A DNA stretch of 22,167 bases. Origin: a virus. The notes beneath the pieces were generated by a model. That model saw only the letters and a list, made by a program, of their open reading frames with translations. It had not been told where the DNA came from and did no database searches. The DNA is taken from positions 1 through 22,167 of the IMG/VR virus record IMGVR_UViG_3300030116_003717; one strand, 5' to 3'. A program made the position numbers and the translations under genes. Shown piece after piece: positions 1 to 6,218 of the stretch. Numbering within the stretch: position 1 is the stretch's first letter; every line of letters starts with the position of its first letter.

Positions 1-1
1 A

Positions 2-73
2 ATCAAGACCGGCGAAATTCAAACAGTTGACCCATTCGCTTATTATCAGCATAAAATAAACGGGGGTGCTTGA
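2..73 (+). CDS. 3' end of a gene, hypothetical
   Basis: An open frame runs in from the window edge and ends at TGA 71-73, giving the last 23 residues (ending HKINGGA). The next gene begins directly after the stop, preceded by GGGGGTG, which is typical coupling here. No function can be assigned from this tail. It could be a chance open frame, but tight junction and purine-rich ribosome site favour a real gene. Confidence 0.5.
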   Translation: MKTGEIQTVDPFAYYQHKINGGA

Positions 74-232
74 ATGAGTGAAGTTGCTTTCATCATAAAA
101 GAAATGCAAGAAGCCCGCGCCGATTGGCAAAAAATACTTGATGAGCGAAACGCCGAAGTCGCAAAGATGAATTTGACGCTTGCGAACAACGAAAGAAAGA
201 AGTTATATACTAGTAAGATAACCCGAATATAG
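74..232 (+). CDS. Small hypothetical protein, 52 aa
   Basis: ATG immediately follows the upstream TGA, with GGGGGTG about 6 bases upstream as ribosome site. The protein is charged and probably one helix (KEMQEARADWQKILDERNAE, residues 10-29), so a short coiled coil is possible. Its 3' part contains a class 1 promoter (174-210) that drives the next gene, so this sequence codes for protein and control at once. Not recognised as a family. Confidence 0.6.
   Translation: MSEVAFIIKEMQEARADWQKILDERNAEVAKMNLTLANNERKKLYTSKITRI
174..210 (+). promoter_or_regulatory. Class 1 promoter: 12-mer + 18 bp + TATA
   Basis: TGACGCTTGCGA at 174-185, 18 bases, then TATATACTAG from 204. By the geometry of the other copies, transcription should start near 231, giving a leader of about 25 bases with an AGGAGATG ribosome site before the ATG at 256. 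It lies inside the preceding gene. Confidence 0.7.
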
Positions 233-255
233 AACCAAACAGGAGATGAAAAACA

Positions 256-519
256 ATGACAAGAATACAACACATGAGAACCAACGCCGGAAACCAAGCA
301 AAGAACCAATTTGAGGTTTATGATGATGCGGGAAAGCATTTTCTATCATATAACTCAAAGATTGCGACCATTAAAGGAGATACAGTTTTACTCTATGAAC
401 CATATTGGAATATGTATTCTCAGACTACAAACGGATATTTGCTCAAATTCCTTAACGAAGATAGCATTCAAGATATTCGCGCAAAGGTCAAGAGCGGAGA
501 CTATAAGGTGATTCAATGA
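256..519 (+). CDS. Small phage-type protein, DUF8033-like (87 aa)
   Basis: ATG with AGGAGATG at 240-247. Residues 30-66 follow a pattern seen in many small phage proteins: SYNSKIA, a strand, then a Tyr-rich Y-S-x-T-T-x-x-Y-x-x-F-L stretch (YSQTTNGYLLKFL), as in proteins labelled DUF8033. No enzymatic motif is visible and the function of such proteins is unknown to me. First gene of the 256-1190 run, driven by the class 1 promoter at 174. The family link is from memory of the pattern and is moderate at best. Confidence 0.8.
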   Translation: MTRIQHMRTNAGNQAKNQFEVYDDAGKHFLSYNSKIATIKGDTVLLYEPYWNMYSQTTNGYLLKFLNEDSIQDIRAKVKSGDYKVIQ

Positions 520-695
520 GCGAAGCCCATATTATAACATGGCATCGAGAAGATTTTATCGATTTCCTAGAAGAAACACTTATTCCCGACCTAAAAGAAA
601 GTGGCCGATACGCCACCGCCGAAGATTTTGAAACGGCGGTTTTCTTCATGCGGTGGAAGCAATCAACGAGAACATTTGAGAGGTCGGAAGAATGA
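516..695 (+). CDS. Hypothetical acidic protein, 59 aa
   Basis: ATG overlaps the upstream TGA by four bases (ATGA), and its own stop overlaps the next start the same way. Starts MSEAHIITWHREDFIDFLEE and contains FETAVFFMRWK; probably two or three helices. Not recognised. The ATGA junctions at both ends indicate translational coupling in the 256-1190 operon. Confidence 0.75.
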   Translation: MSEAHIITWHREDFIDFLEETLIPDLKESGRYATAEDFETAVFFMRWKQSTRTFERSEE

Positions 696-937
696 CCCGC
701 GACAAAATCATAAATTCTCTAATGAGACTTGAAACGTCAGATTGGGTTCAATTCGCTACGAGTGCGCTTGAGGGATTGAACAAGCAACACAGAAAATATG
801 AGGACTTGAAAGAAGCACTTGTCGGAGATAGTGACAATTTCACACATGACGAATTGATTGAGAAAATTCATCATTTAGTGGATTTTGAGTCAAAGATGGA
901 GAATCTAATAACAAATATAAAGAGGTCGAAAGCATGA
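692..937 (+). CDS. Hypothetical helical protein, 81 aa
   Basis: Starts inside the upstream stop (ATGA) with GGTCGGAAG just upstream. The sequence is almost entirely helix-forming (for instance ELIEKIHHLVDFESKMENLI near residues 54-73) and charged, so a helical bundle or coiled coil is likely. It is followed by another ATGA junction. No family recognised. Confidence 0.8.
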   Translation: MTRDKIINSLMRLETSDWVQFATSALEGLNKQHRKYEDLKEALVGDSDNFTHDELIEKIHHLVDFESKMENLITNIKRSKA

Positions 938-1065
938 ACAGACATCAGAAAATTGAGTGGGTGCATTGGGCATTACAAGAGACTCTCAATGGTAATATTG
1001 ATGAGGCCATGCTTGAGGAAGCGTTAGAGTTAGTCGAGGATATTAGAGAGGGGATGATGGAATGA
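934..1065 (+). CDS. Hypothetical microprotein, 43 aa
   Basis: ATGA overlaps at both ends. The protein begins MNRHQKIEWVHWALQETLNG, followed by an acidic helix (EEALELVEDIREG). Cytosolic and acidic; no membrane segment or metal motif. Function unknown; reality rests on the overlap pattern and on GAGGTCG upstream. Confidence 0.7.
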   Translation: MNRHQKIEWVHWALQETLNGNIDEAMLEEALELVEDIREGMME

Positions 1066-1190
1066 GAGATATTCGACAAGATATTGATTGGGCCATGAAT
1101 TTTACATGGCAAGAGTTAGAAGAATTTCTTTTGACTCAAAACAAAAATGATTTAGCGCACACACTCACAAATATTTTTAGGGGGTGCTAA
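1062..1190 (+). CDS. Hypothetical microprotein, 42 aa
   Basis: ATG overlaps the upstream TGA, with GAGGGGATG upstream as ribosome site. Begins MRDIRQDIDWAMNFTWQELE and ends FRGC. Helical and amphipathic. Last gene of the 256-1190 run; the 313-base gap follows. Not recognised. Confidence 0.65.
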   Translation: MRDIRQDIDWAMNFTWQELEEFLLTQNKNDLAHTLTNIFRGC

Positions 1191-1209
1191 GTCAAAAATT
1201 ATACTCGTA

Positions 1210-1331
1210 AGGGGCAGGGTTGAAAGCAGACTATACGCTTTCATTTATCGGATAACGGTGTTTACCTTCATTTTTTTCCGTTGTGCTTTGGTTTTTTGTT
1301 CGTTGTTTCCCAACGCGCCGGACCTGCCCCT
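1210..1331 (+). ncRNA. Candidate structured RNA
   Basis: AGGGGCAGG at 1210-1218 is an exact complement of CCTGCCCCT at 1323-1331, closing about 120 bases. Directly inside it, TGAAAGC (1221-1227) pairs with GCTTTCA (1237-1243) around a 9-base loop. A weaker ACGG/CCGT pairing is possible further in. T8 follows at 1353-1360. This could be a small RNA, a processed leader or a terminator-like element. No known RNA family is recognised and no tRNA fits. A good TATA box at the right distance upstream is lacking, so the transcript origin is unclear. Confidence 0.3.
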
Positions 1332-1352
1332 ATATTTTGAGCGTAAAAGTAA

Positions 1353-1367
1353 TTTTTTTTATTTTTA
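1353..1367 (+). terminator. T-rich stretch, likely archaeal terminator
   Basis: Eight T, one A, then five T. Archaeal RNA polymerase can terminate on oligo-T runs without a hairpin. It would end transcripts from the 256-1190 operon or the candidate RNA before the promoters of the gene at 1504. Confidence 0.4.
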
Positions 1368-1381
1368 GCATCAACACAAAG

Positions 1382-1389
1382 TATATATA
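1382..1389 (+). promoter_or_regulatory. TATA box, second promoter before the DUF932 gene
   Basis: TATATATA preceded by AACACAAAG. A start near 1408 is expected, giving a roughly 95-base GC-rich leader before the ATG at 1504. It lacks the class 1 12-mer at the usual distance, so it may respond to different signals than the promoter at 1447. Confidence 0.4.
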
Positions 1390-1446
1390 CCGCCAACCCA
1401 AGTCATATCGGTCGCGGGGTGCGCGGCGAAACGCTAAAGGATAATA

Positions 1447-1483
1447 TGACGCTTGCGAACAGGTAATAGAATACTTAATATAG
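1447..1483 (+). promoter_or_regulatory. Class 1 promoter, leaderless start at 1504
   Basis: TGACGCTTGCGA at 1447-1458, 18 bases, then AATATAG from 1477. The ATG at 1504 is 57 bases after the first base of the 12-mer, exactly as at 3153/3210 and 4604/4661. That argues for transcription starting at or next to the ATG and settles the start of this gene. Confidence 0.75.
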
Positions 1484-1503
1484 TTGTAAAAGAACCCAAT
1501 TAT

Positions 1504-2529
1504 ATGAGCAGTAATACAAATGGTTCAGTAGGCTTAACAACGGGATTGATTAGTGCGTTTAACCGCATCGGTCAAGAAGCAAAGGGCGAAACAGGGCAAG
1601 AAATCCTAGCAAATGCAGGTATGGATTTCAAGGTCGTAAAGTCACCCCTCTTTGATAGTAATGGAAACGCGATAAAGGGTTGCGGATATTCAAGACTTTC
1701 AAGAGATGACACCGGCCAAACTCTCGGAGTCGTATCAAACAAGTATCAGGTTTATCAAAATCAGCAAATGATGGATTTGTTTGAAACAGTATGCCAAAGC
1801 ACCGGTGCAAAAATCGACCGCATCGGCATGGTAAACGGTGGACAGAAAGTTTTCATGTCATTCAGACAACCCGAAGGTTTTTCATTCGGCAACGGTGAAG
1901 AAATTGACGCATATTGGTATATGATGAGTAGCCATGACGCTTCAAGCGGACTCAAACTTTTCCCTTCGCCGGTTAGATTGGCCTGTTCCAATCAATTCGG
2001 GATGCTTAATTCATTCCTACAACGCAACGGAATTGACCCAAAAACTCTAACCATCAGGCATTCAAACCTCATGGATGTTAGAGTCGACCAAATGCTTGAC
2101 AATCTAAACATTATCAACCACCTAACCGAGAATTTCGTTAAAGAGGCATCGGGACTTATCAACATTGAAATGAGTCAGGATGAGCGAATTTCCTACTACA
2201 TAGATGTTTTAGGACTCAATCAAAATCCTGACATCATGGACCCAAAGAGCAAGGACTACGATGCAACGAATCCTTACGGACTCGGAACAAGAGCGAACAA
2301 CACGATTGACGTTCTCATGGACTTAGAGCAGTCAGAAACTAACAACGTGGGCGACATGGCCGGAACAAGATGGGGTGCATTCAACGCCGTCACCGAGTAT
2401 ATCGACCACCGATGGACTATGGACAAGGCCGGCAAGGAATTAGTCGCCAACGACAAGAGGGTTGAGTCAGCCGTTCTCGGTTCGGGCATGAGAATGAAGA
2501 ACAGGGCATATGAGTTGCTAACGGTGTGA
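1504..2529 (+). CDS. DUF932 / phage-plasmid-like protein (TIGR03299 type), 341 aa
   Basis: The sequence shows the hallmarks of the DUF932 family, common on phages and plasmids and of unknown function: R67-D-D-T-G then LGVVS and Y-Q-x-x-Q-N (residues 67-86), a strand-rich middle, SSHDASSGL (142-150) and PVRLACSNQF (156-165), which correspond to the family's N-x-H-D-G and P-x-R-V-V-C-x-N stretches. The usual family length is near 300-400 residues, so it looks complete. The open frame extends upstream to a TTG at 1453, but the promoter geometry and the ATG at 1504 make that extension untranslated. It is the longest gene of the left half and the only one with a long upstream control region. Cytosolic; no catalytic motif is known for the family. 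Confidence 0.85.
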   Translation: MSSNTNGSVGLTTGLISAFNRIGQEAKGETGQEILANAGMDFKVVKSPLFDSNGNAIKGCGYSRLSRDDTGQTLGVVSNKYQVYQNQQMMDLFETVCQSTGAKIDRIGMVNGGQKVFMSFRQPEGFSFGNGEEIDAYWYMMSSHDASSGLKLFPSPVRLACSNQFGMLNSFLQRNGIDPKTLTIRHSNLMDVRVDQMLDNLNIINHLTENFVKEASGLINIEMSQDERISYYIDVLGLNQNPDIMDPKSKDYDATNPYGLGTRANNTIDVLMDLEQSETNNVGDMAGTRWGAFNAVTEYIDHRWTMDKAGKELVANDKRVESAVLGSGMRMKNRAYELLTV

Positions 2530-2536
2530 TATAATT

Positions 2537-2644
2537 ATGCCAAAACTAAACTGCGAGAAATGCGGTTATGGGATTCCCGCCGGCTCTATCCACAAGGATA
2601 GGCCGTGCGCCCATTGTCGCAAATATGAATCGAAACTCCGATGA
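2537..2644 (+). CDS. Zinc-ribbon microprotein, 35 aa
   Basis: ATG seven bases after the DUF932 stop. Cysteines at C6-x2-C9 and C24-x2-C27 with short knuckle spacing (CEKCGYG, CAHC) give a minimal four-cysteine zinc ribbon covering the whole protein, and the tail is basic (RKYESKLR). Such microproteins may bind nucleic acid or act as adaptors. No strong ribosome site is visible, so reality rests on the motif and position. Confidence 0.65.
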   Translation: MPKLNCEKCGYGIPAGSIHKDRPCAHCRKYESKLR

Positions 2645-2698
2645 CGAGTTTCGTAAGTAATTTAGGCACGAAGGCACGTTATAGAAGGAGATGAAAAT

Positions 2699-2911
2699 AT
2701 GGAAATGTCAGAAAAACTGAGAAAGAAAGCACATGAAACAATGAAAGCCGGCGCGGAACACCGGAACCTATGGAACGAAGCAATAGAGCAATTAGAAAGC
2801 GAGGGTTGGTATGAATTTTATGATGAGCATGAGATACCTGTGCCGCTCGATGAGTTGGCTTTGGCGGTCGCTTCCGTATGGGAAGAATGGCGCGATGAGG
2901 TGATTGAATGA
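2699..2911 (+). CDS. Hypothetical helical protein, 70 aa
   Basis: ATG with GAAGGAGATG upstream, a strong ribosome site. Two helices, basic at the N-terminus (SEKLRKKAHETMKAGAEHR) and acidic and Trp-rich at the end (VASVWEEWRDEVIE). TTATAGA at about 2679 may serve as a weak TATA box. Ends in an ATGA overlap with the next gene. Not recognised. Confidence 0.8.
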   Translation: MEMSEKLRKKAHETMKAGAEHRNLWNEAIEQLESEGWYEFYDEHEIPVPLDELALAVASVWEEWRDEVIE

Positions 2912-3207
2912 GAGCGGGTTTTGGTATTCCGTGGGGTAATTACAGTCGTGAAGGCCGCAAGAGAAAGATAGAGGAAATACTTGTCAAGGGCTTTCAAGGA
3001 GTTTACACTCCCGAAGATGTAGCCAACATGATTTCTTCACAGAAGATGTTAATGTCAGGCGACCAATTGATGAGATACGGCGACCTAACGGGTGATATTC
3101 TCGCTTTTAGTTTAGGCGTAAAAAGACGCGAAATAGAGTTGGAAGGAGATAATGACGCTTGCGACCACGAAGAAGATAACTTAATAAAGGAGAATACCGA
3201 GGGGTAA
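2908..3207 (+). CDS. Hypothetical protein, 99 aa, possible HTH
   Basis: ATGA overlap with the upstream gene. Residues 33-60 (YTPEDVANMIS... then a second helix) and LAFSLGVKRREIELE (66-80) could be a helix-turn-helix, but the match is weak. The C-terminal 25 residues are highly acidic (GDNDACDHEEDN) and are encoded by the bases holding the class 1 promoter at 3153. This tail may therefore be shaped by the promoter rather than by protein function. Confidence 0.75.
   Translation: MRAGFGIPWGNYSREGRKRKIEEILVKGFQGVYTPEDVANMISSQKMLMSGDQLMRYGDLTGDILAFSLGVKRREIELEGDNDACDHEEDNLIKENTEG
3153..3189 (+). promoter_or_regulatory. Class 1 promoter, leaderless start at 3210
   Basis: TGACGCTTGCGA at 3153-3164, 18 bases, then AATAAAG from 3183. 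ATG of the next gene is at 3210, 57 bases after the first base of the 12-mer. The element lies in the coding sequence of the upstream gene, where the frame reads it as D-A-C, unlike the frames at 174 and 6142. Confidence 0.7.
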
Positions 3208-3209
3208 AT

Positions 3210-3557
3210 ATGGCAGTAAAAATAACCAACTTAGAAAAACAATTACTACGTGATATTGCTTTGACTTGTCATTCAAGTGACGGTCATGGCTTTACCATGT
3301 GGGTCGGGATAGGCTATGAAACCATGCCGATGAGACAAGCACGCGCACTTATTACTACGCTAAAAGAAAAGGGTATAATTTGGCACACGCCCGCCGACCC
3401 TAGAGCCGGCTTCGACCATGCTTGCATAGGACCGACTAAAGATTTCGTGACAGGAGAGAATTACAAACCCAACAAAAAGTATTACAACGATTGGCCGTCT
3501 TGCCCGTTTGAAGATGGGGTTCACGGATTCAAGTATCAAAATTTGGAGTGGGATTAA
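3210..3557 (+). CDS. Putative winged-helix protein, 115 aa
   Basis: Residues 6-58 resemble a winged helix-turn-helix: a first helix (LEKQLLRDIALTC), then MPMRQARALITTLKEKGIIW, where a recognition helix leads to a G-I-I-W wing strand as in MarR-like domains. The C-terminal half is aromatic and Lys-rich and unrecognised. Probably a DNA-binding regulator or an anti-host factor. Leaderless start given by the class 1 promoter; the next gene starts two bases after its stop. Confidence 0.75.
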   Translation: MAVKITNLEKQLLRDIALTCHSSDGHGFTMWVGIGYETMPMRQARALITTLKEKGIIWHTPADPRAGFDHACIGPTKDFVTGENYKPNKKYYNDWPSCPFEDGVHGFKYQNLEWD

Positions 3558-3558
3558 G

Positions 3559-3819
3559 ATGGAACAATTACCTAATAGTGGAAACAGTCAGATTGAATTA
3601 GACTTCGATAACAAGTATGATACATTCGATACGGGCGAACCTAGAGAATATGAAATCGTCAAGACGGTGACATTCAGGACATACGTTCAAGCGCATTCAG
3701 AAGACGAGGCCGAACAACTCGCATGGGATTGGGATGAGGTTGCCGGAACACTCAACGGAGAAAGACTACGCGCTACGGATTATAGTGTTTATGAGATAGA
3801 GGTGTTTGAAGATGAATGA
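3559..3819 (+). CDS. Small DpnD/PcfM-like protein, 86 aa
   Basis: ATG 3559 is chosen over an upstream ATG (3508) inside the previous gene because it follows that gene's stop by one base and GGAGTGGG precedes it. Residues 28-55 read as a strand ending in YVQAHSEDEAEQLAWDW; this A-x-S-x-x-E-A-x-x-x-A arrangement is typical of the DpnD/PcfM C-terminal fold found in many phage and plasmid proteins. Function unknown. Highly acidic overall. Confidence 0.75.
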   Translation: MEQLPNSGNSQIELDFDNKYDTFDTGEPREYEIVKTVTFRTYVQAHSEDEAEQLAWDWDEVAGTLNGERLRATDYSVYEIEVFEDE

Positions 3820-3976
3820 AATCACAGACAAAGTTAGGATTCATTATTTGAGTTCAAATGCATTGGATAACATTAGTAATATGCTAAAACAAAAAGATGC
3901 AATCATCGAAGCGCAAAACGAACACATCAAAATCCTACAAGACCTTGTTGTTTCGTTAGGGGGATTGATACCATGA
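3812..3976 (+). CDS. Short coiled-coil protein, 54 aa
   Basis: Overlaps the end of the upstream gene by eight bases; GAGGTG at about 3800 is the ribosome site. A heptad-like helix (residues 19-48, with LDNISNMLKQKDAIIEAQNE) suggests a coiled coil and oligomer formation. Ends ATGA with the next gene. Not recognised. Confidence 0.65.
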   Translation: MNEITDKVRIHYLSSNALDNISNMLKQKDAIIEAQNEHIKILQDLVVSLGGLIP

Positions 3977-4044
3977 GTTTTATTTTTACCACAGAAATAA
4001 TGTGGGAGACTTTTTACAATCAGGGGGAAATTTATCGTGCATGA
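3973..4044 (+). CDS. Possible 23-residue peptide
   Basis: A frame starting in the upstream stop (ATGA) and ending at TGA 4042-4044, eight bases into the next gene, fills the gap between 3976 and 4037. MSFIFTTEIMWETFYNQGEI is aromatic and may be amphipathic. So short that it may only serve to pass ribosomes to the next start. Confidence 0.4.
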   Translation: MSFIFTTEIMWETFYNQGEIYRA

Positions 4045-4462
4045 TTGGCGTGACGAAATGGGTTTAACGCCCCGCGAGCCTAAAGCCATGTGGGAATTGA
4101 ATGGCTACTGTGCAAAGTGTGAGAAACCACACCCTAAGCATAGCCAAGCCCACAGAAGGAGACTAACTAATCATACCGTTAAATATTGGATAAACTTCTA
4201 TCAGAATTTGATGTCTAACGATGATGTGATTCGGTGTGCCTTTGGCTTCACTACTTTTATTGACTCGGTGGCAGAAGGAGAATTGATTGATATGCCGGAG
4301 TCACCTTACGCCGCCGCACGACTGTATAGACAATCAGAAGGATTACTTAGAGCAATCTATGGGTATTTCGGTATGGGCGGACTTGAAGAGTCAATCAGAA
4401 AGTTGCAGTCTAATCCTATCTTCGACCCCGAAAATGAGTGGTGGTTTGAAAATGATTTTTGA
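4037..4462 (+). CDS. Hypothetical protein with Cys/His cluster, 141 aa
   Basis: GTG start supported by AGGGGGA eight bases upstream; the nearby ATG (4041) is in another frame. Near the N-terminus C25-x2-C28 with H32, H35 and H39 could bind zinc. The remaining 100 residues look helical (YWINFYQNLMSNDDVIRCAF, then YAAARLYRQSEGLLRAIYGY) and acidic at the end. A zinc-stabilised all-helical regulator or adaptor is plausible, but no family is recognised. Confidence 0.8.
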   Translation: MHDWRDEMGLTPREPKAMWELNGYCAKCEKPHPKHSQAHRRRLTNHTVKYWINFYQNLMSNDDVIRCAFGFTTFIDSVAEGELIDMPESPYAAARLYRQSEGLLRAIYGYFGMGGLEESIRKLQSNPIFDPENEWWFENDF

Positions 4463-4514
4463 GTTGGTAAAGTGGTTTTCTTTTTGGGTAATATTTTTTT
4501 ATATTTTTGATTGA
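4452..4514 (+). CDS. Possible 20-residue membrane peptide
   Basis: ATG inside the end of the upstream gene, frame ending at TGA 4512-4514. Nearly all hydrophobic and aromatic (WFSFWVIFFYIF), enough for one membrane span. Downstream GAGGTGA for the next gene overlaps its stop. Could be a real membrane peptide or chance in T-rich DNA. Confidence 0.35.
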   Translation: MIFELVKWFSFWVIFFYIFD

Positions 4515-4525
4515 GGTGAAAATAA

Positions 4526-4603
4526 ATGGTTGAAACTTTTGTGGCAATACTAATCCTGTTCGGGATATGGGTGTGGTTAGAAGATACGTGGGCAAAACTC
4601 TAA
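4526..4603 (+). CDS. Single-span membrane microprotein, 25 aa
   Basis: ATG six bases after GAGGTGA. Residues 4-18 (TFVAILILFGIWVWL) form one membrane helix followed by a short charged tail. Its stop lies one base before the class 1 12-mer at 4604. Function unknown; similar one-span peptides are common in viral accessory regions. Confidence 0.55.
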   Translation: MVETFVAILILFGIWVWLEDTWAKL

Positions 4604-4640
4604 TGACGCTTGCGAGCAGTCAAACGACAGGTATATATAC
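4604..4640 (+). promoter_or_regulatory. Class 1 promoter, leaderless start at 4661
   Basis: TGACGCTTGCGA at 4604-4615, 18 bases, TATATACTAG from 4634. It shares the ten-base TATA region with the copy at 174, and the ATG at 4661 is exactly 57 bases from the first base. The cleanest copy: it lies between genes. Confidence 0.8.
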
Positions 4641-4660
4641 TAGCAACGAGTAGTGATATT

Positions 4661-4939
4661 ATGGCAAAAACCAAGCAGACATTTAGAGTAGGACACACCT
4701 ACTCAAACAAGCATAACAAGAGAGTGGCTACGGTGATAACACACGTAGTTTCCGATAGCGGAACCGACCTATACGAGTTGGGTCAAGGTATCGATGGAGA
4801 AGGATTAGCAACGTGGTTTCACGATGGCGACTTTGATGATTGGGATTACATCGGTCTTTCTTTTCTGACAAAAGAAAGTATGGATAATCGAGGCCGACCT
4901 ACCGTTATCGCTGACAGGACAGGGGGCGAAGAAGAATGA
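4661..4939 (+). CDS. Hypothetical protein, 92 aa
   Basis: Start set at ATG 4661 by the promoter geometry; the open frame reaches back to TTG 4610, but that part overlaps the promoter. The middle is beta-rich (VATVITHVVSDSGTDLYELG) with an acidic aromatic stretch (WFHDGDFDDWDYIG). The end is acidic (TGGEEE) with an ATGA overlap. A small Tudor- or SH3-like barrel would fit this pattern, but that is a guess. Confidence 0.75.
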   Translation: MAKTKQTFRVGHTYSNKHNKRVATVITHVVSDSGTDLYELGQGIDGEGLATWFHDGDFDDWDYIGLSFLTKESMDNRGRPTVIADRTGGEEE

Positions 4940-5061
4940 GAAACCACGCGCACGAATTATTCGTCTTGTGTAAGGCTATCGTAAGTGAGAATGCTGACTT
5001 AGAATTGCTAAAGGCTTATGCGTATTCCTACCATCCTGAATTAAGGAGTGTGGAAGAATGA
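4936..5061 (+). CDS. Hypothetical microprotein, 41 aa
   Basis: ATGA overlaps on both sides. Helical (HAHELFVLCKAIVSENADLE, then LKAYAYSYHPELRSVEE). Not recognised. GGGGCGAAGAAG upstream can serve as ribosome site. Confidence 0.65.
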   Translation: MRNHAHELFVLCKAIVSENADLELLKAYAYSYHPELRSVEE

Positions 5062-5267
5062 GTTATAACCCTGAGTGGAATGATTACTACATTTACTTAG
5101 AGGGCTTGAGACAATCAGGCGTAGTAAATATGTATGGTGCAAGACCTTATTTAGCGAGTTATATGGAGATGGATGACGACCCACCCAACCCTTCAACAGT
5201 ATTGGCTTCATGGATGAAGAATTATGACGCATTAGTGCAAGACGGGGTGATAAGCCGTGACGAGTAA
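5058..5267 (+). CDS. Conserved small phage-type protein, 69 aa
   Basis: ATGA overlap with the upstream gene, AAGGAGTG ribosome site. The text YIYLEGLRQSGVVNMYGARPYL followed by LASWMKNYD matches a pattern I know from many tailed-phage small proteins (YLDxLRxSGxTNMFGAxPYL...WMxxF), of unknown function. It is one of several small genes shared with bacterial phages, which suggests gene flow across virus groups. Confidence 0.8.
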   Translation: MSYNPEWNDYYIYLEGLRQSGVVNMYGARPYLASYMEMDDDPPNPSTVLASWMKNYDALVQDGVISRDE

Positions 5268-5478
5268 AGAAAAAATACTCGCGGTGGCGGCTCGCTACGA
5301 AGAATTAGAATTATGGCAAAACAAACTACTAGACGCACTTTATTATGTGCAAGAGGCCGAGCAGTCATGCCCATCGGGTTTCGCATTCAGCCATCACGCT
5401 GAGATGGAAATAAGTGATAACCTTTGTGAAGTCGAAGAGGCCATGCAAAAAATTGCAGATAAAATAGGAGATTTGTAA
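5257..5478 (+). CDS. Hypothetical helical protein, 73 aa
   Basis: GTG start overlapping the upstream gene by 11 bases, with GGGGTGA six bases upstream supporting it. Mostly helical and acidic (ILAVAARYEELELWQNKLLD and CEVEEAMQKIADKIGDL), consistent with a helical hairpin. No family recognised. Confidence 0.75.
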   Translation: MTSKEKILAVAARYEELELWQNKLLDALYYVQEAEQSCPSGFAFSHHAEMEISDNLCEVEEAMQKIADKIGDL

Positions 5479-5859
5479 ATGGCAGACTCTAGGGTTAGAG
5501 TCACTAAAGGTGGCTTAAAAGTAAAGCAACACAGGGCGTTGGCTTCAGTCGCACGTTATATTAATGACAAAAGAAACAAGTTGCGATATTACCCTTCAAC
5601 ACAGGAAATTTGGCACTCGGTCACATTCCGCAACGGCAAACCAATCAAGGACAGAATGAAAAGCATTCATCAATTGGCGAGTCTAATGCGAGTCCACCCA
5701 CATTTTGAGAGTGTAAGACAGGATAATCAAACCCTATGGCGTTTACGAGATGACGATTCCTACCTATTAGGAGATGGCAACGCATATCCGCCCGAATACT
5801 ACAGACAAAATTTAGGACAAAACAAAAAGGGTCAGAAGATTAAGAGGAATGTAGCATGA
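5479..5859 (+). CDS. Putative winged-helix DNA-binding protein, 126 aa
   Basis: Starts directly after the upstream stop with AGGAG upstream. Basic. A helix (HRALASVARYINDKRNK), then Y-P-S-T-Q-E-I-W, an inserted loop, then a predicted recognition helix SIHQLASLMRVHPHFESVR (67-85) followed by a wing (QTLWRL). The same arrangement occurs in at least four other proteins of this window (6446, 8935, 11614, 13494). Probably a transcription regulator; target unknown. Basic C-terminal tail (KKGQKIKRN). Confidence 0.8.
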   Translation: MADSRVRVTKGGLKVKQHRALASVARYINDKRNKLRYYPSTQEIWHSVTFRNGKPIKDRMKSIHQLASLMRVHPHFESVRQDNQTLWRLRDDDSYLLGDGNAYPPEYYRQNLGQNKKGQKIKRNVA

Positions 5860-5951
5860 GTGATGCGAATTGGCTTTATATCAAGATAGCCATTGTTTCT
5901 CTCGGTTCAATGGGTTGTTTCTTTTTGGCGGCTTACCTTTCGGGGGCTTAG
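5856..5951 (+). CDS. Single-span membrane microprotein, 31 aa
   Basis: ATGA overlap with the upstream stop. After MSDANWLY comes one membrane helix (IKIAIVSLGSMGCFFLAAYL). Stop TAG five bases before the next ATG. Function unknown. Confidence 0.6.
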   Translation: MSDANWLYIKIAIVSLGSMGCFFLAAYLSGA

Positions 5952-5955
5952 TATT

Positions 5956-6216
5956 ATGTCAAAAGAAATTAGTAAGAAACTTTACGGCATACGTGATTAC
6001 ATCGTGCGAGGTAGTCAACCGTTCAACCCCGCATGGTATAACGAAGTCATGGATGACATAGATTCGATTTTCTTTTGGCTTGAAAATATTGTCGAAGTCG
6101 AAACGCAAAGGGACACGCCCCCACTATTGACGGAGATTGGAACACGCTTGCGTGAGGACAATAACAACATTAATATAGCAGAAACATTTGAAAAGAACGC
6201 TAACAAAGGTGAGTAA
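5956..6216 (+). CDS. Hypothetical protein, 86 aa
   Basis: ATG 5956 is chosen over an upstream ATG (5893) that lies inside the membrane microprotein gene; GGGGG at 5942-5946 is the ribosome site. Helical and acidic with DDIDSIFFWLENIVEVE in the middle. The bases for residues 63-74 hold the class 1 promoter at 6142. Not recognised. Confidence 0.75.
   Translation: MSKEISKKLYGIRDYIVRGSQPFNPAWYNEVMDDIDSIFFWLENIVEVETQRDTPPLLTEIGTRLREDNNNINIAETFEKNANKGE
6142..6178 (+). promoter_or_regulatory. Class 1 promoter, diverged copy
   Basis: ACACGCTTGCGT (6142-6153) matches the 12-mer at 9 of 12 positions, with CGCTTGCG intact. After 18 bases comes AATATAGCAG (6172), the same TATA form as the copy at 1477. 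Start expected near 6199, leaving a 20-base leader with AAGGTGAG before ATG 6219. Confidence 0.5.
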
Positions 6217-6218
6217 TA

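Larger units (their letters stand above)
1191..1503. other. Gap of 313 bases: possible RNA, T-tracts and promoters
   Basis: No convincing ORF. The left part (1210-1331) can fold as a closed element, the middle has T-tracts at 1271-1277, 1292-1297 and 1353-1360, and the right part has two TATA boxes (1382 and 1477) before the gene at 1504. Between the two TATA boxes lies a GC-rich stretch around 1410-1435, unlike its AT-rich surroundings. Confidence 0.6.

Noticed and set aside
1400-1440. GC-rich stretch considered as a tRNA fragment
   Set aside because: No cloverleaf, no T-loop GTTCRA-type sequence and no acceptor pairing could be found.
1453-1503. Upstream extension of the DUF932 gene from TTG 1453
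   Set aside because: The extension lies over the class 1 promoter; ATG 1504 fits the leaderless geometry.
4610-4660. Upstream extension from TTG 4610
   Set aside because: Covers the 12-mer end and TATA box; ATG 4661 is the expected start.
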